From Paracoccaceae bacterium (lineage in GTDB: Bacteria > Pseudomonadota > Alphaproteobacteria > Rhodobacterales > Rhodobacteraceae), in the NCBI GenBank assembly GCA_020630695.1, contig JAHDIS010000011.1, forward strand, positions 1-64,000: a stretch of 64,000 nucleotides of DNA, read 5' to 3'. Positions 27,085-36,072 of this stretch are shown piece by piece; position 1 is the first letter of the stretch; each line of letters begins with the position of its first letter. The notes under the pieces were generated by a model, which did no database searches, was not told the origin of the DNA, and saw only the letters and a list, made by a program, of their open reading frames with translations. The translations under genes and the position numbers were made by a program.

Positions 27085-28377
27085 ATGGTCGATATCGCAA
27101 CCCGTGTCTGGAACCACAAGTGGAAGATCGATCCGATCGTCCGGTCCCTGATTGACACAGATTTCTACAAACTGCTGATGTGCCAGTCGGTGTTTCGCAA
27201 CAAACGCGACACACAGGTGACTTTCAGCCTGATCAACCGATCGCAACAGGTTCCGCTGGCCCGACTGATCGACGAAGGCGAATTGCGCGAACAACTCGAC
27301 CATATTCGGTCACTTTCGCTGACGCGGGGTGAAAGCACATGGCTCCGCGGGAACACGTTTTATGGCAAGCGCCAGATGTTCACGCCGGAGTTCATGGAAT
27401 GGTTCGAGTCGATGCGCCTTCCGGCCTATCATCTGGAACGGGTCGGGGATCAGTATGAACTGACCTTTGAGGGCAGTTGGCCCGAAGTCATGCTTTGGGA
27501 GATCCCTGCTCTTGCGGTTTTGATGGAACTGCGCGGTCGGGCCGTGTTGAACGATATGGGCCGGTTCGAATTGCAGGTCCTCTATGCCCGCGCCATGACC
27601 AAGCTTTGGGAAAAAGTCGAACACCTTCGCCAGCAACCGCAGCTGCGCATCGCTGATTTCGGCACCCGCCGCCGCCACAGCTTTCTGTGGCAGGATTGGT
27701 GTGTGCAGGCCATGCTGGAAGGCCTCGGCGACAGTTTTGTGGGAACGTCCAATTGCCTGATTGCGAAAAACCGCGATCTTGAGGCGATTGGAACCAACGC
27801 CCATGAATTGCCGATGGTCTATGCCGCGCTTGCTCGGGATGATGAATCGCTGGCTCGCGCGCCTTATGATGTTCTGGCTGATTGGCACGAAGAGCACGAA
27901 GGCAATCTGCGCATCATCCTTCCGGATACCTATGGGACCGAAGGGTTCCTGAAAAACGCTCCGGACTGGCTTGCCGGTTGGACCGGCATTCGCATCGATT
28001 CAGGTGATCCGGCAACCGGTGCCGAAGTGGCGATTAACTGGTGGAAAAACCGCGGAGAAGACCCGCGTCAGAAACTGGTGATTTTCTCCGATGGTCTGGA
28101 TGAAGCCAAGATCATCGAGCTTTATGAGCAGTTCAAGGGCCGTGTCCGCGTGTCCTTTGGCTGGGGCACACTTCTGACCAACGATTTCCGAGGTCTGACA
28201 GCCGACGACCGCCTCGCGCCGTTCAGCCTTGTTTGCAAGGCGGTCAGCGCCAATGGTGCTCCCACGGTCAAACTATCCGACAATCCGAACAAGGCCATGG
28301 GTCCCAAGGATCAGATTGAACGCTACAAACGCGTTTTCGGTGTTGGCGAACAGGCTGCTCAGGACGTGATTGTATAA
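27085..28377 (+). CDS. pncB: Nicotinate phosphoribosyltransferase
   Basis: This 430-residue enzyme joins nicotinate with PRPP to nicotinate mononucleotide, the Preiss-Handler entry step. Characteristic segments are LIDTDFYKLLMCQSVF near the N-terminus, FGTRRRHSF in the middle (the regulatory/catalytic His region) and the C-terminal phosphate-binding RVSFGWGTLLTND. Length suits the bacterial PncB type. GGAGG precedes the start. It follows pncA and is closed by a hairpin terminator, so the NAD salvage pair appears to be a two-gene operon. Confidence 0.95.
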   Translation: MVDIATRVWNHKWKIDPIVRSLIDTDFYKLLMCQSVFRNKRDTQVTFSLINRSQQVPLARLIDEGELREQLDHIRSLSLTRGESTWLRGNTFYGKRQMFTPEFMEWFESMRLPAYHLERVGDQYELTFEGSWPEVMLWEIPALAVLMELRGRAVLNDMGRFELQVLYARAMTKLWEKVEHLRQQPQLRIADFGTRRRHSFLWQDWCVQAMLEGLGDSFVGTSNCLIAKNRDLEAIGTNAHELPMVYAALARDDESLARAPYDVLADWHEEHEGNLRIILPDTYGTEGFLKNAPDWLAGWTGIRIDSGDPATGAEVAINWWKNRGEDPRQKLVIFSDGLDEAKIIELYEQFKGRVRVSFGWGTLLTNDFRGLTADDRLAPFSLVCKAVSANGAPTVKLSDNPNKAMGPKDQIERYKRVFGVGEQAAQDVIV

Positions 28378-28378
28378 G

Positions 28379-28417
28379 AAAAACAGCGGCGCTGGTTTCG
28401 CAGCCCGCTGTTTCTTC
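28379..28417 (+). terminator. Rho-independent terminator of pncB
   Basis: AAACAGCGG at 28381-28389 pairs with CCGCTGTTT at 28405-28413, immediately after the pncB stop, with a T-rich 3' side (TTTCTTC). The loop is large (15 bases) but contains a smaller GCTG..CAGC stem. Confidence 0.7.
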
Positions 28418-28420
28418 GTG

Positions 28421-28462
28421 CCATAAATATCCCGGGGGGATCGGGGGGGCAGGCCCCCCGAA
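28421..28462. repeat. GC-rich palindromic intergenic element
   Basis: The stretch ATAAATATCCCGGGGGG is followed by TCGGGGGG/CCCCCCGA, an 8-bp stem with a 5-base loop. It resembles a short intergenic repeat common in Roseobacter-group genomes (from memory). It separates the convergent pncB and flotillin genes. Confidence 0.45.
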
Positions 28463-28467
28463 ACGGT

Positions 28468-30177
28468 TCAGTGCTTGCCTGTCTGTTCGGGCTTCGCAGG
28501 GTCCGTGGCACCATTCTGTACCGCTTTCGGTGTACTGGTTTCCTCTTCAGAGCTATCCATGACACCATCGACGAGGCCGGACAAACTGCCGTCCATCGAC
28601 AGGCCCAGTTCGTCGCCAAGCTTGCGCAAGGCAGGCATCTGGACGGCCATGCCCATGATCGAGTCGAGCGCCTGATTGACCACGGGCTTGTCGCCAGTTC
28701 CTGCGCCGGCGCTAACGCCACCGCCAAAGCTGCCGCCGCCCATGCCGGTCACCTGATGGATACGGATCGAGTCGATCTTTTCGGCGGGTTTCACGGCTTC
28801 TGCGAGAACCTTGGGCAGGGCCTCCAAGCGGGCCAGATCGACCTTCATGCCGATTAGATCAGCGCTCAGTGCATTCTCGGCATCGGTGATCGCGCGGGTA
28901 CCTTCGGCCTCGGCCAGCATGTCCTGCCGCTTCGCTTCGGCGCGGATGGTGATGGCATCGGCATCGGCCTGCGCCTCTTCACGGCGCGCCATTGCCCGGT
29001 CTTCTGCAGCGTCCTTTTCAGCCTGTGCAGCGAGACGGATCTTGGTCGCTTCGCGCTCGGCTTCACGGGCTGCTTCGATCAGTGCGATTTGCTTCAGGCG
29101 CTCGGCTTCGGCCACTTCCTTTGCGGTGACAACCGATTCCATGGCCTTGGTCGCTTCAGCGCGTGCCAGATCCGCAGAGGCGCGCGCGCGGCTTTCCTCT
29201 TCAGACTTCTGCTGAATGATGATCTGACGCTCCTGATCGGCCACTTCGATCTCACGCTCCTTGGCGATTTCGGCCTCCCGAATGTTCTTTTCGCGCAGAA
29301 TTTCCGCAGCGCGAATGGCTTCTTCACGGGCGATACGGGCACGCTCGGTTTCGCGCATGGAATCTTCCCGGCGGGCGGCAATCTCGGCTTCCTGTGCGGC
29401 ACGCATGGTTTCTACGCGCTGAATCTGCTCGATCCGGGCCTGTTCCTCGTCCTGCTCGATGCCCAGCTTTTGACGTTCGCCATCCATGGCCGCGCGGCGC
29501 ACCGACACTTCGGCATCGGCATCAATCTGAGCGCGTTCCTTGCGTGAGGTCGCAATCACTTCTGCCAGTTTGCGCATACCCACGGCGTTAAAGGCGTTGT
29601 TTTCGTCCAGCGCCTCAAATGGGGTTTGGTCCAAGGCAGTCAGCGAGACGGATTCCAACGACAGGCCGTTCTTCAACAGGTCCTCAGACACAGCGTTCTG
29701 CACTTCTTGCACAAAGTCGGCACGGTTTTCATGCAGCTGATCCATAGTGAGTTGCGCAGCCACGGCGCGCAGACCGTCGATCAATTTACCTTCGATCATC
29801 TCCCGCAGTTGTTCGACATCAAAAGTGCGGTTGCCCAATGTTTGCGCTGCTCGGGAAATCCCTTCGTCAGTCGCATTAACCGAGACATAGAACTCGACCC
29901 CCACATCCACACGCATGCGGTCTTGTGTGATCAGCGCGGCCTCGCCATCGCGTTTCACTTCAAGTCGCAGGGTTTTCATATTGACCGGACTGATCTCGTG
30001 AAAGAGTGGAATCACAAGTGCACCGCCATCCATAATGACCTTGCGACCGCCTGCACCTGTTCGAACAAAGCTGATTTCGCGTGTCGTACGGCGGTACACC
30101 CGCGAAATGACCAATGGAATGAAGAGAACGAGCGCGATTGCGCCAGCAACGATGAATATTAATGTGGATATGTCCAT
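28468..30177 (-). CDS. Flotillin family protein (YqiK-like)
   Basis: This 569-residue protein has an N-terminal membrane helix (about residues 5-26), an SPFH/Band-7 domain (about 30-210), a very long Glu/Ala/Arg-rich coiled coil (about 210-430) and a Gly/Ser-rich segment (GGGSFGGGVSAGAGTG) before an acidic tail. Flotillins form large membrane-bound cages and organise lipid domains. The preceding YqiJ-like gene, 23 bases upstream, is the usual partner, providing an NfeD-like OB-fold. The coiled coil's EAER and AEAE repeats are typical of the family and not low-quality sequence. Confidence 0.92.
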   Translation of the reverse strand: MDISTLIFIVAGAIALVLFIPLVISRVYRRTTREISFVRTGAGGRKVIMDGGALVIPLFHEISPVNMKTLRLEVKRDGEAALITQDRMRVDVGVEFYVSVNATDEGISRAAQTLGNRTFDVEQLREMIEGKLIDGLRAVAAQLTMDQLHENRADFVQEVQNAVSEDLLKNGLSLESVSLTALDQTPFEALDENNAFNAVGMRKLAEVIATSRKERAQIDADAEVSVRRAAMDGERQKLGIEQDEEQARIEQIQRVETMRAAQEAEIAARREDSMRETERARIAREEAIRAAEILREKNIREAEIAKEREIEVADQERQIIIQQKSEEESRARASADLARAEATKAMESVVTAKEVAEAERLKQIALIEAAREAEREATKIRLAAQAEKDAAEDRAMARREEAQADADAITIRAEAKRQDMLAEAEGTRAITDAENALSADLIGMKVDLARLEALPKVLAEAVKPAEKIDSIRIHQVTGMGGGSFGGGVSAGAGTGDKPVVNQALDSIMGMAVQMPALRKLGDELGLSMDGSLSGLVDGVMDSSEEETSTPKAVQNGATDPAKPEQTGKH

Positions 30178-30200
30178 GTTTACTCCTTCTTACGTAAAAT

Positions 30201-30944
30201 TCAGTGGGTCAGCGGAACCAGCAGATAGCCGCCGTCATGTCGGTGGCGCAGCACAATGACTTCTGCGCCTTGTGGGATCTGAGCATCATCGCGCAACGGT
30301 TCTGCGCGCAGATAATGCGTGTTGCCATAGCGGTCCGTAACCTTGACCTCGGCCGGGCGTCCGCGCGCGGCAGTGCCTTGGGTAACGACGCCTTGCCTGC
30401 GACCCAGATGGCGCTCGGACAGCGCGGCGGTTTCGGTCTTCGGCAGTAGCCGCGCAAAAACCGCACCGAAGCCGCGGGTGAACCAGATCGCAAAAGCGCC
30501 AGCCGGTGCTGCGGCCGCCAGGGCGGGCAGCGCAAAGCCCAGTGTGTTGGTCATCAGGCTTTGGACAAACAATCCCGCCGCACCAAAGCTGAACAGGATC
30601 GTGGCAAGCCATATGAGGGCCGGCATGCGCCCGAACCCGAGCCACGAGGCAAGTCCCCCCGTCTCTCCGATGCCATCCGGCGTATCGATTGCAACTTCTT
30701 CAAAGGCCGGGACTTCGAAATCAGAGACATCCATGTCCAGTGCATCGAAATCAATATCCAGATCCAGATCGCCAACATCAGGCAATTCGACATCGATCTC
30801 GGGCCCGTCCAATCCTTCGCCGCCAGCGCCCAGCAGTGTGCCGCCGAGCAGCGCAAAGAAAAGTTCAAGGGCCAAAAGGCCAAACAACAGCGCAAGCGCT
30901 ATAGTAAACGGCACATACGGTGCCGTCAGGAAAAGATCGAACAT
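30201..30944 (-). CDS. YqiJ-like membrane protein with OB-fold (NfeD-type partner of flotillin)
   Basis: This 247-residue protein has a hydrophobic N-terminal helix (about residues 10-40), an unusual acidic linker with alternating Asp and hydrophobic residues (about 47-90), two further helices (about 105-130 and 138-160) and a soluble C-terminal beta domain starting near GRRQGVVTQGTA, an OB-fold like that of NfeD/YqiJ. It directly precedes the flotillin gene, as in E. coli yqiJ-yqiK, and both are likely transcribed from the AT-rich promoter upstream. OB-fold partners are thought to anchor or cap flotillin assemblies. Confidence 0.82.
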   Translation of the reverse strand: MFDLFLTAPYVPFTIALALLFGLLALELFFALLGGTLLGAGGEGLDGPEIDVELPDVGDLDLDIDFDALDMDVSDFEVPAFEEVAIDTPDGIGETGGLASWLGFGRMPALIWLATILFSFGAAGLFVQSLMTNTLGFALPALAAAAPAGAFAIWFTRGFGAVFARLLPKTETAALSERHLGRRQGVVTQGTAARGRPAEVKVTDRYGNTHYLRAEPLRDDAQIPQGAEVIVLRHRHDGGYLLVPLTH

Positions 30945-30984
30945 CCGTCCCCCAAAGTTTTTATGTATGCTATGGTATACAATA

Positions 30985-31012
30985 TAGATAGGGCCTCACG
31001 GCTTCGTTACAA
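30985..31012 (-). promoter_or_regulatory. Candidate sigma-70 promoter of the yqiJ-flotillin operon
   Basis: On the minus strand TTGTAA (31012-31007) and TATCTA (30990-30985) are separated by 16 bases, with the -10 about 41 bases before the YqiJ-like start. The surrounding stretch is markedly AT-rich compared with the genes. This is a visual prediction. Confidence 0.4.
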
Positions 31013-31069
31013 TAGCTATCCCGTTGATTTTCTGCAAAACACTGGCAGAAAGGGGAAAAGGTTCAAAAA

Positions 31070-31477
31070 ATGAAACTGAAACTTCATCACATCAATCTGG
31101 CAACCGAGAATGTTGAACGGTTGGACACATTCTATCGGGAAGTGCTGGGTCTAAAAGAAGAATCTGAAGGCTTGCCCGTTCTCGAAAAGAAAAAAGGTTA
31201 CGCCGGTGACGTGGCCTTCGTCAGTGACGGCGCGATCCAGATGCATTTGGCGGAACGGGATGTGATGGCCGGTTTTCGCACGGGCCAGATCGTGAACCCC
31301 GTCGAGCGCGGACACATCGCGTATCGCACCGATGATTTGGATGCGTTCAAAGCGCATCTCGAGGAACAGGGTGTTCCCTATTCCGATTGGGCCAATGCGG
31401 CGGTTGCTGGGTGGAGGCAGATTTTTTTCTACGATCCCGACGGCAACGTGATCGAGGTCCACGAAGTATCGGAATAG
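31070..31477 (+). CDS. VOC (glyoxalase/bleomycin resistance) family protein
   Basis: This 135-residue protein has the paired beta-alpha-beta-beta-beta modules of the vicinal oxygen chelate fold. It begins LKLHHINLATENVERLDTFY, where His marks the first metal ligand position, and ends with YDPDGNVIEVHE, where Glu is the last. Family members include glyoxalases, dioxygenases and antibiotic-binding proteins, and the function here is open. A good AGGGGA...AGG region lies upstream. It converges on the SDR gene, with three bases between stops. Confidence 0.85.
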   Translation: MKLKLHHINLATENVERLDTFYREVLGLKEESEGLPVLEKKKGYAGDVAFVSDGAIQMHLAERDVMAGFRTGQIVNPVERGHIAYRTDDLDAFKAHLEEQGVPYSDWANAAVAGWRQIFFYDPDGNVIEVHEVSE

Positions 31478-31480
31478 CCT

Positions 31481-32248
31481 TCAGAGCTGTCGCGCTTTCC
31501 GGCGACGCATCAAGACAGCGTCCTTGATTTTGCCCTTTAAACCGCGAGGTGGCAGAACCTCGCGATCCATCTCAAAGATGCTTCCGGTCAGGGATGGATC
31601 GCACATCAAAGCCAGCTCAACACCCCATTTGGCAGAGTCTTCCGGCCTCAGGCCATCCGGGATGCCCATTGTGGTTTTCAGCATGCCCGGCATCCAGTCT
31701 GAAATCACGATTCCGGGAAAACGATCAGCCAGATCCGCGATCAGGGCGCGTGTCAAAATCCGGGCTGCACCTTTTGATACGGAATAGGCACTGCTGGCCG
31801 GGAGTGGATCGAGATCGGCAAAGGTCGCGACGTTCAGAATGCGCCCGTGGCCAGTTTCAACCATACTGTCCAAGGCGGCACGGCTGCAGGCAAATGTGCC
31901 ACCAAGATTGACCGCAACACTGTGCATGAAGCTGGTCGCGGTTTCGTCGAGAACATCCTTGCGCGGATAAACGGCAGCGTTGTTGATAAGCAGCGCAATG
32001 GCGCCATGCGTTTCCCGGATTTTTGCAAAAGCCTTGGTAACCGCCTCGGGGTCTGCCACGTCGACGGGCATGGGAATGAAACGGCCCGCCTGCGCAATCG
32101 CTTGAGTTTCCTCAAGTGCAGCCAGACGCCTTCCAAGACCGACTACCTGAAAACCCTGTTCCGTCAGGTTAGTCGCCAAGGCACGGCCCAGCCCGGAACC
32201 CGCGCCTGTTACGACAGCGATGCCATCTTGAGGTGTCAGACGTGTCAT
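31481..32248 (-). CDS. Short-chain dehydrogenase/reductase
   Basis: This 255-residue SDR has the nucleotide-binding TGAGSGLGRAL near the N-terminus, NNAAVYPR after strand 4 (the NNAG-type motif) and the catalytic Ser, Tyr and Lys in SSAYSVSKGA. The Ser/Tyr/Lys set is intact, so it should be active. It is the last gene of a three-gene minus-strand run: acyltransferase, GMC oxidoreductase and this gene, each overlapping the next by four bases. Context points to modification of a sugar or lipid for a surface polymer. The substrate is unknown. Confidence 0.88.
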   Translation of the reverse strand: MTRLTPQDGIAVVTGAGSGLGRALATNLTEQGFQVVGLGRRLAALEETQAIAQAGRFIPMPVDVADPEAVTKAFAKIRETHGAIALLINNAAVYPRKDVLDETATSFMHSVAVNLGGTFACSRAALDSMVETGHGRILNVATFADLDPLPASSAYSVSKGAARILTRALIADLADRFPGIVISDWMPGMLKTTMGIPDGLRPEDSAKWGVELALMCDPSLTGSIFEMDREVLPPRGLKGKIKDAVLMRRRKARQL

Positions 32249-33801
32249 TGGGGTTCCTCGTTAAATGTACTGGCCACGCGCAAGGCGTTTGCGGCAATCG
32301 TCAATGACGGGTTTACACCCATGGACGTGGGCATAAAGCTGGAATCAGTGACCCACAGGTTCGTCAGATCATGCGCCCGGCAGTCTGCATTCAAAACCGA
32401 TTTTTCCGGATCAGTGCCAAACCGCAGGGTTCCGCAGGGGTGGCCGTAATTCAGATCTGGCTGTTGGCCCAGAAACAAGCGCCGATGACCCCTGAATGCG
32501 CGTTTTATAGCGCGCCGGAACGCCTTTCGGCGGGCCAGCAGTTCAGATGAAAAACGGTAGTCAACAGATAGCCGCTCAGGCTGGTCTGGATCAAATGTGA
32601 CACGGTTTTCCGGATAGGGCAGGTCTTCCATCAAACCCACAAAGATTTGAGCGCTGCCCAGCATTTGATGCGCCAATGCGGCTGGAATGCGCGACAATGG
32701 CGCAAGACGCTTGGCACCGGGCAATGTGGATTGGGCGAGCATCCGATTGAGGTAGTGAACGATTTCACCATAGCTCGCGCGGATACCCATGGCCTGAATG
32801 GTGCCGTAGCGGGTACCTTCTGCGTGGTATAGATCCCTGAGGGATATTGCCTTTGTCGCGGGTCCATCGATGGCATCACGGGGCCACAAGGCAAACATCT
32901 CGTTGAGATGGAACATGAGGTTTCGACCAACCAGACCAGAACGATTGGCCAAACCGTCCGGCCAGTTCTCATTTGCTGAGGCAAGCAACAATCTGGGTGA
33001 CCCCAGTGCGCCGCCGGCCAGAACGTAGCGCTTGGCCCGAAACCTATGCTCCTTGCCATCCACACGAACCATCAATCCGTTAACCCGTGTCTGATCTGCG
33101 TCAATCCGGATGACTTCGGCCTCGGTCAAAACTTCTGCGTTTCCGGTTGCCATAGCCGGTTCTACCCCAGCAGATCGACCATCCATCTTGCAGGACCTTG
33201 GGCATTTCACACCCAGACAGTTTTCACACCCCTCAAGACGTTCGATCGCCGTATGAGCATGATAAGGGTGCAGGCCCGCTGCCCGAAAACTATCCATCAG
33301 GCTTTTTTCGACGAGGCCAAGCTCCGGCGCATTGCGTAGCGGCAATGGAGGCTCCGGCGATAAGGGATCATCGGTTCCATAAACCCGATAGACGCGGGCG
33401 GCTTCCTCGTACCATGGTAGCATCGCATCAAACCCGACGGCCCAACCGCCTGTAGGATGCGAGTTGGAGCTGTCCAGATCGTGCCGCTCGGGGCGTTCCA
33501 GGGTTGCCGCGTAGAAGGCCGACGACCCTCCGACGCCGGACCCAAGAGGCGCGTAGAACGCGGTTTCCTGACCATTCAGTGTTACGTGAAGAGGGTCCGG
33601 CCATAGGCCTCTGGCTGCGCGTGCCTCGGGGACGAAAATCTCGGATAAGCCGTTGCGCTCTGACCGATGCCCACCCCGTCCCTTTTCGAGAAAGAGCACA
33701 CGGTGGCCTGCCTCGGCTAAAGCCCGGCCAATGGTCCCACCGCCAATCCCGGTCCCGACAACGATGGCATCCCATTGGATTTCTGCCAGTGGATGACTCA
33801 T
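32245..33801 (-). CDS. GMC family FAD-dependent oxidoreductase
   Basis: This 518-residue flavoprotein has the FAD-binding VVGTGIGGGTIGRAL at the N-terminus and the diagnostic C-terminal block with HDLTNLWVTDSSFMPTS and GVNPSLTIAANALR. A Cys-rich insertion in the middle (CENCLGVKCPRSCK) is notable. Such clusters in GMC enzymes may bind metal or form disulfides. The gene is coupled by 4-base overlaps to the acyltransferase gene before it and to the SDR gene after it, suggesting a joint oxidation/reduction of an alcohol, perhaps a sugar in a surface polymer. Confidence 0.88.
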   Translation of the reverse strand: MSHPLAEIQWDAIVVGTGIGGGTIGRALAEAGHRVLFLEKGRGGHRSERNGLSEIFVPEARAARGLWPDPLHVTLNGQETAFYAPLGSGVGGSSAFYAATLERPERHDLDSSNSHPTGGWAVGFDAMLPWYEEAARVYRVYGTDDPLSPEPPLPLRNAPELGLVEKSLMDSFRAAGLHPYHAHTAIERLEGCENCLGVKCPRSCKMDGRSAGVEPAMATGNAEVLTEAEVIRIDADQTRVNGLMVRVDGKEHRFRAKRYVLAGGALGSPRLLLASANENWPDGLANRSGLVGRNLMFHLNEMFALWPRDAIDGPATKAISLRDLYHAEGTRYGTIQAMGIRASYGEIVHYLNRMLAQSTLPGAKRLAPLSRIPAALAHQMLGSAQIFVGLMEDLPYPENRVTFDPDQPERLSVDYRFSSELLARRKAFRRAIKRAFRGHRRLFLGQQPDLNYGHPCGTLRFGTDPEKSVLNADCRAHDLTNLWVTDSSFMPTSMGVNPSLTIAANALRVASTFNEEPQ

Positions 33802-35852
33802 TGACCGTCCTGTTCGATCAGGGCTGTTTGGCGTCGGTCCTTGTCGAACACAGGCTGGAAAAGAGACCGCACGCGCATCGCCGCCGAATTGGTGACGTGG
33901 TTGTTGTCAAAGTATTGGCCAACACCACCATGCACGGCGTGACACAAGGCGCCCTCGCAGAACATTGGCCAGGGATCGATCAGGGTGATTACACCGCGTT
34001 CTGCCAGATCCGTCCATGGTGCATCTGCCAAAGCTGTTCGTACAGCCAGCATATCGCGGGACACCGCGTTTTGAGTCTGGGGTTTCGCCGCCAAGGGCCA
34101 TCCTTGATGCGCGGCTTCGCGTGCCGCTTTTCGGCTGTCGTAATATGGAATTTCGGGCGTTTGGCGCAGCACATACACATTGTCAAAATGGTTGTGGAAA
34201 TACGAAACGGTTGTTTCTGCCACCTCGGCCAGCAACTGCGCCTGAACCTGATCGTCCCGTGGTGCCATGTCCGTGGGAAACAGCGCTATTTCGTTGTGCT
34301 GATCAAAGCCGACACCGCGCCCTTCAGCATAGTAACCCCAGCGCCCGATCAGAAGAACGGATTCGACGCTGTCCAGCCGTCCCAAGGCCTGTTTGATCTG
34401 CACGTTAGCCTGCGTGCATTGCGTGTCCTGCGCACGTGTGGCTGCCGACTCGATCTTGCGCATCCCAAAGACCGGAGCACATCCTGCGCGCCAAAGGATG
34501 ATGCCAGGGGTCTGCGCCTCGTGTGCGGCCAAGTCCAACCCGTCGCGATAGGCGCGCACGTGACTGTCGCCCCAGACTAGAACCTTTGGTTCACCGTCAG
34601 GCCCGATCGGGCACACTTCCAGACCATCCAGAGGCAACTCTTGCGCAATGTAGCAACGACTCCAATCCTGCAGGAAATCACCGGATGCCGCGATGTGAAC
34701 ACCCGCCCGGCTGTCAAAGCGATCCGGCAGCCCGTCTTGTGTGAACAGCCACCCGCCGACGCCCAACAAGATGATTGATGCGCAGGCAGTGCCGGCAAAG
34801 ACAAATGCGCCGGAGAGTTTGCGCGCATAGCGGACCGGGTTTTCAATGAACCGCCAGGTCAGCCATGCCAGACCAACGCTCAGGATCATCCATAGGCCTG
34901 ATTCGAATAGATTGGCGTGGCCATCCCGCAGGTAAGTCGACAGAACAAACACTGGCCAATGCCACAAGTATAGTGAATAGGAAATCAGCCCAAAAAAGAC
35001 CGCGTAGGGATGACAAAGCAATCGGTTCACGCTGTTATCGCCTGCGCCGTTGGCGAGGAGCAAAACGGTCCCGACGACAGGCCCAATCACCAGAATGCCG
35101 GGGAACAGCGGGCCTGCCGGGATAAACAAGATCGAAACGCCGATCAGGATCAGACCCAGCCAAGACAGAACCGCGTATCCCCGCGCCGTGCGGCTGGTTT
35201 CATAGCTCCAGATAGCGAGCAGAACACCGCTTAGCATCTCCCACGCGCGGAACGGAAAAAGAAAGAATGCCGCTTCGGACATTCTGGGTGTCAGCAAGAC
35301 ACATGCTGCAAATGACGCGGCCCAGACTGCGATCAGGCCGAACAACAGGCCGCGCCGCCAACGCGCCAGCACCAAAATGAACAGCGGCAGAAATATGTAG
35401 AACTGTTCTTCGACCGCCAGAGACCATGTGTGAAGCAGCGGTTTTTCATCGGACGCACTGTCGAAGTATCCGGCGCTTCTGAAGAACAGCACATTTGACA
35501 GATAAACCGTTGCCGCAATCAGGCTCTTGCCGAATTCACGAAATTCAAACGGCAACATCAGCGCATAGGCCAAGAGCGTTGTGACCAAAGCCACGACAAA
35601 AAAGGCAGGCGCGAGTCGCCGGAACCGGCGGGCATAGAAGTTGCGCAACCAGACACGGCCGGTTGAATCGTATTCCCGCCAGAGAATACCGCCGATCAGG
35701 TAACCCGAAATGACAAAGAAGATGTCCACGCCGACAAACCCGCCGCGCAGAGGCAGGCCAAAGTGGTAGAGCACAACGGACAGAACAGCGATAGCGCGCA
35801 GGCCGTCGATATCGCTGCGATATGGCAAAGGAGAATGATCCGGGGCGCTCAT
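33798..35852 (-). CDS. OafA/YrhL-type acyltransferase with C-terminal SGNH domain
   Basis: This 684-residue protein joins an integral-membrane acyltransferase-3 domain (about residues 10-370, starting DIDGLRAIAVLSVVLYHF with the conserved Arg and His) to an extracytoplasmic SGNH hydrolase-like domain with WGDSHVRAY (about residue 455) and a C-terminal His in the NNHVTNSAA stretch. Such fused proteins O-acetylate surface polysaccharides. The start MSAPDHSP was chosen over an ATG 41 codons upstream because the family begins near this point. It is the first gene of the run with the GMC and SDR genes. Confidence 0.9.
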   Translation of the reverse strand: MSAPDHSPLPYRSDIDGLRAIAVLSVVLYHFGLPLRGGFVGVDIFFVISGYLIGGILWREYDSTGRVWLRNFYARRFRRLAPAFFVVALVTTLLAYALMLPFEFREFGKSLIAATVYLSNVLFFRSAGYFDSASDEKPLLHTWSLAVEEQFYIFLPLFILVLARWRRGLLFGLIAVWAASFAACVLLTPRMSEAAFFLFPFRAWEMLSGVLLAIWSYETSRTARGYAVLSWLGLILIGVSILFIPAGPLFPGILVIGPVVGTVLLLANGAGDNSVNRLLCHPYAVFFGLISYSLYLWHWPVFVLSTYLRDGHANLFESGLWMILSVGLAWLTWRFIENPVRYARKLSGAFVFAGTACASIILLGVGGWLFTQDGLPDRFDSRAGVHIAASGDFLQDWSRCYIAQELPLDGLEVCPIGPDGEPKVLVWGDSHVRAYRDGLDLAAHEAQTPGIILWRAGCAPVFGMRKIESAATRAQDTQCTQANVQIKQALGRLDSVESVLLIGRWGYYAEGRGVGFDQHNEIALFPTDMAPRDDQVQAQLLAEVAETTVSYFHNHFDNVYVLRQTPEIPYYDSRKAAREAAHQGWPLAAKPQTQNAVSRDMLAVRTALADAPWTDLAERGVITLIDPWPMFCEGALCHAVHGGVGQYFDNNHVTNSAAMRVRSLFQPVFDKDRRQTALIEQDGQ

Positions 35853-36072
35853 TTGATCTGGGCCTTTTGGTCCATCAGATAGTCTTTCTTTCGGGGCCGA
35901 AAACAACGGCGGTACACATACAAACACGCATTTGTTCGGGTGCCATAAGTGTGGGCAGGGCAATGCCTGCGTCAACAGATGGCTGTCGAACAGATGTGCA
36001 ACTGTTGCGTTAACCGGCAGGATAGATCATTTCTGGGCGGTATTGCGGCGTTTCGCAGGCCAGGGGCAAAAA

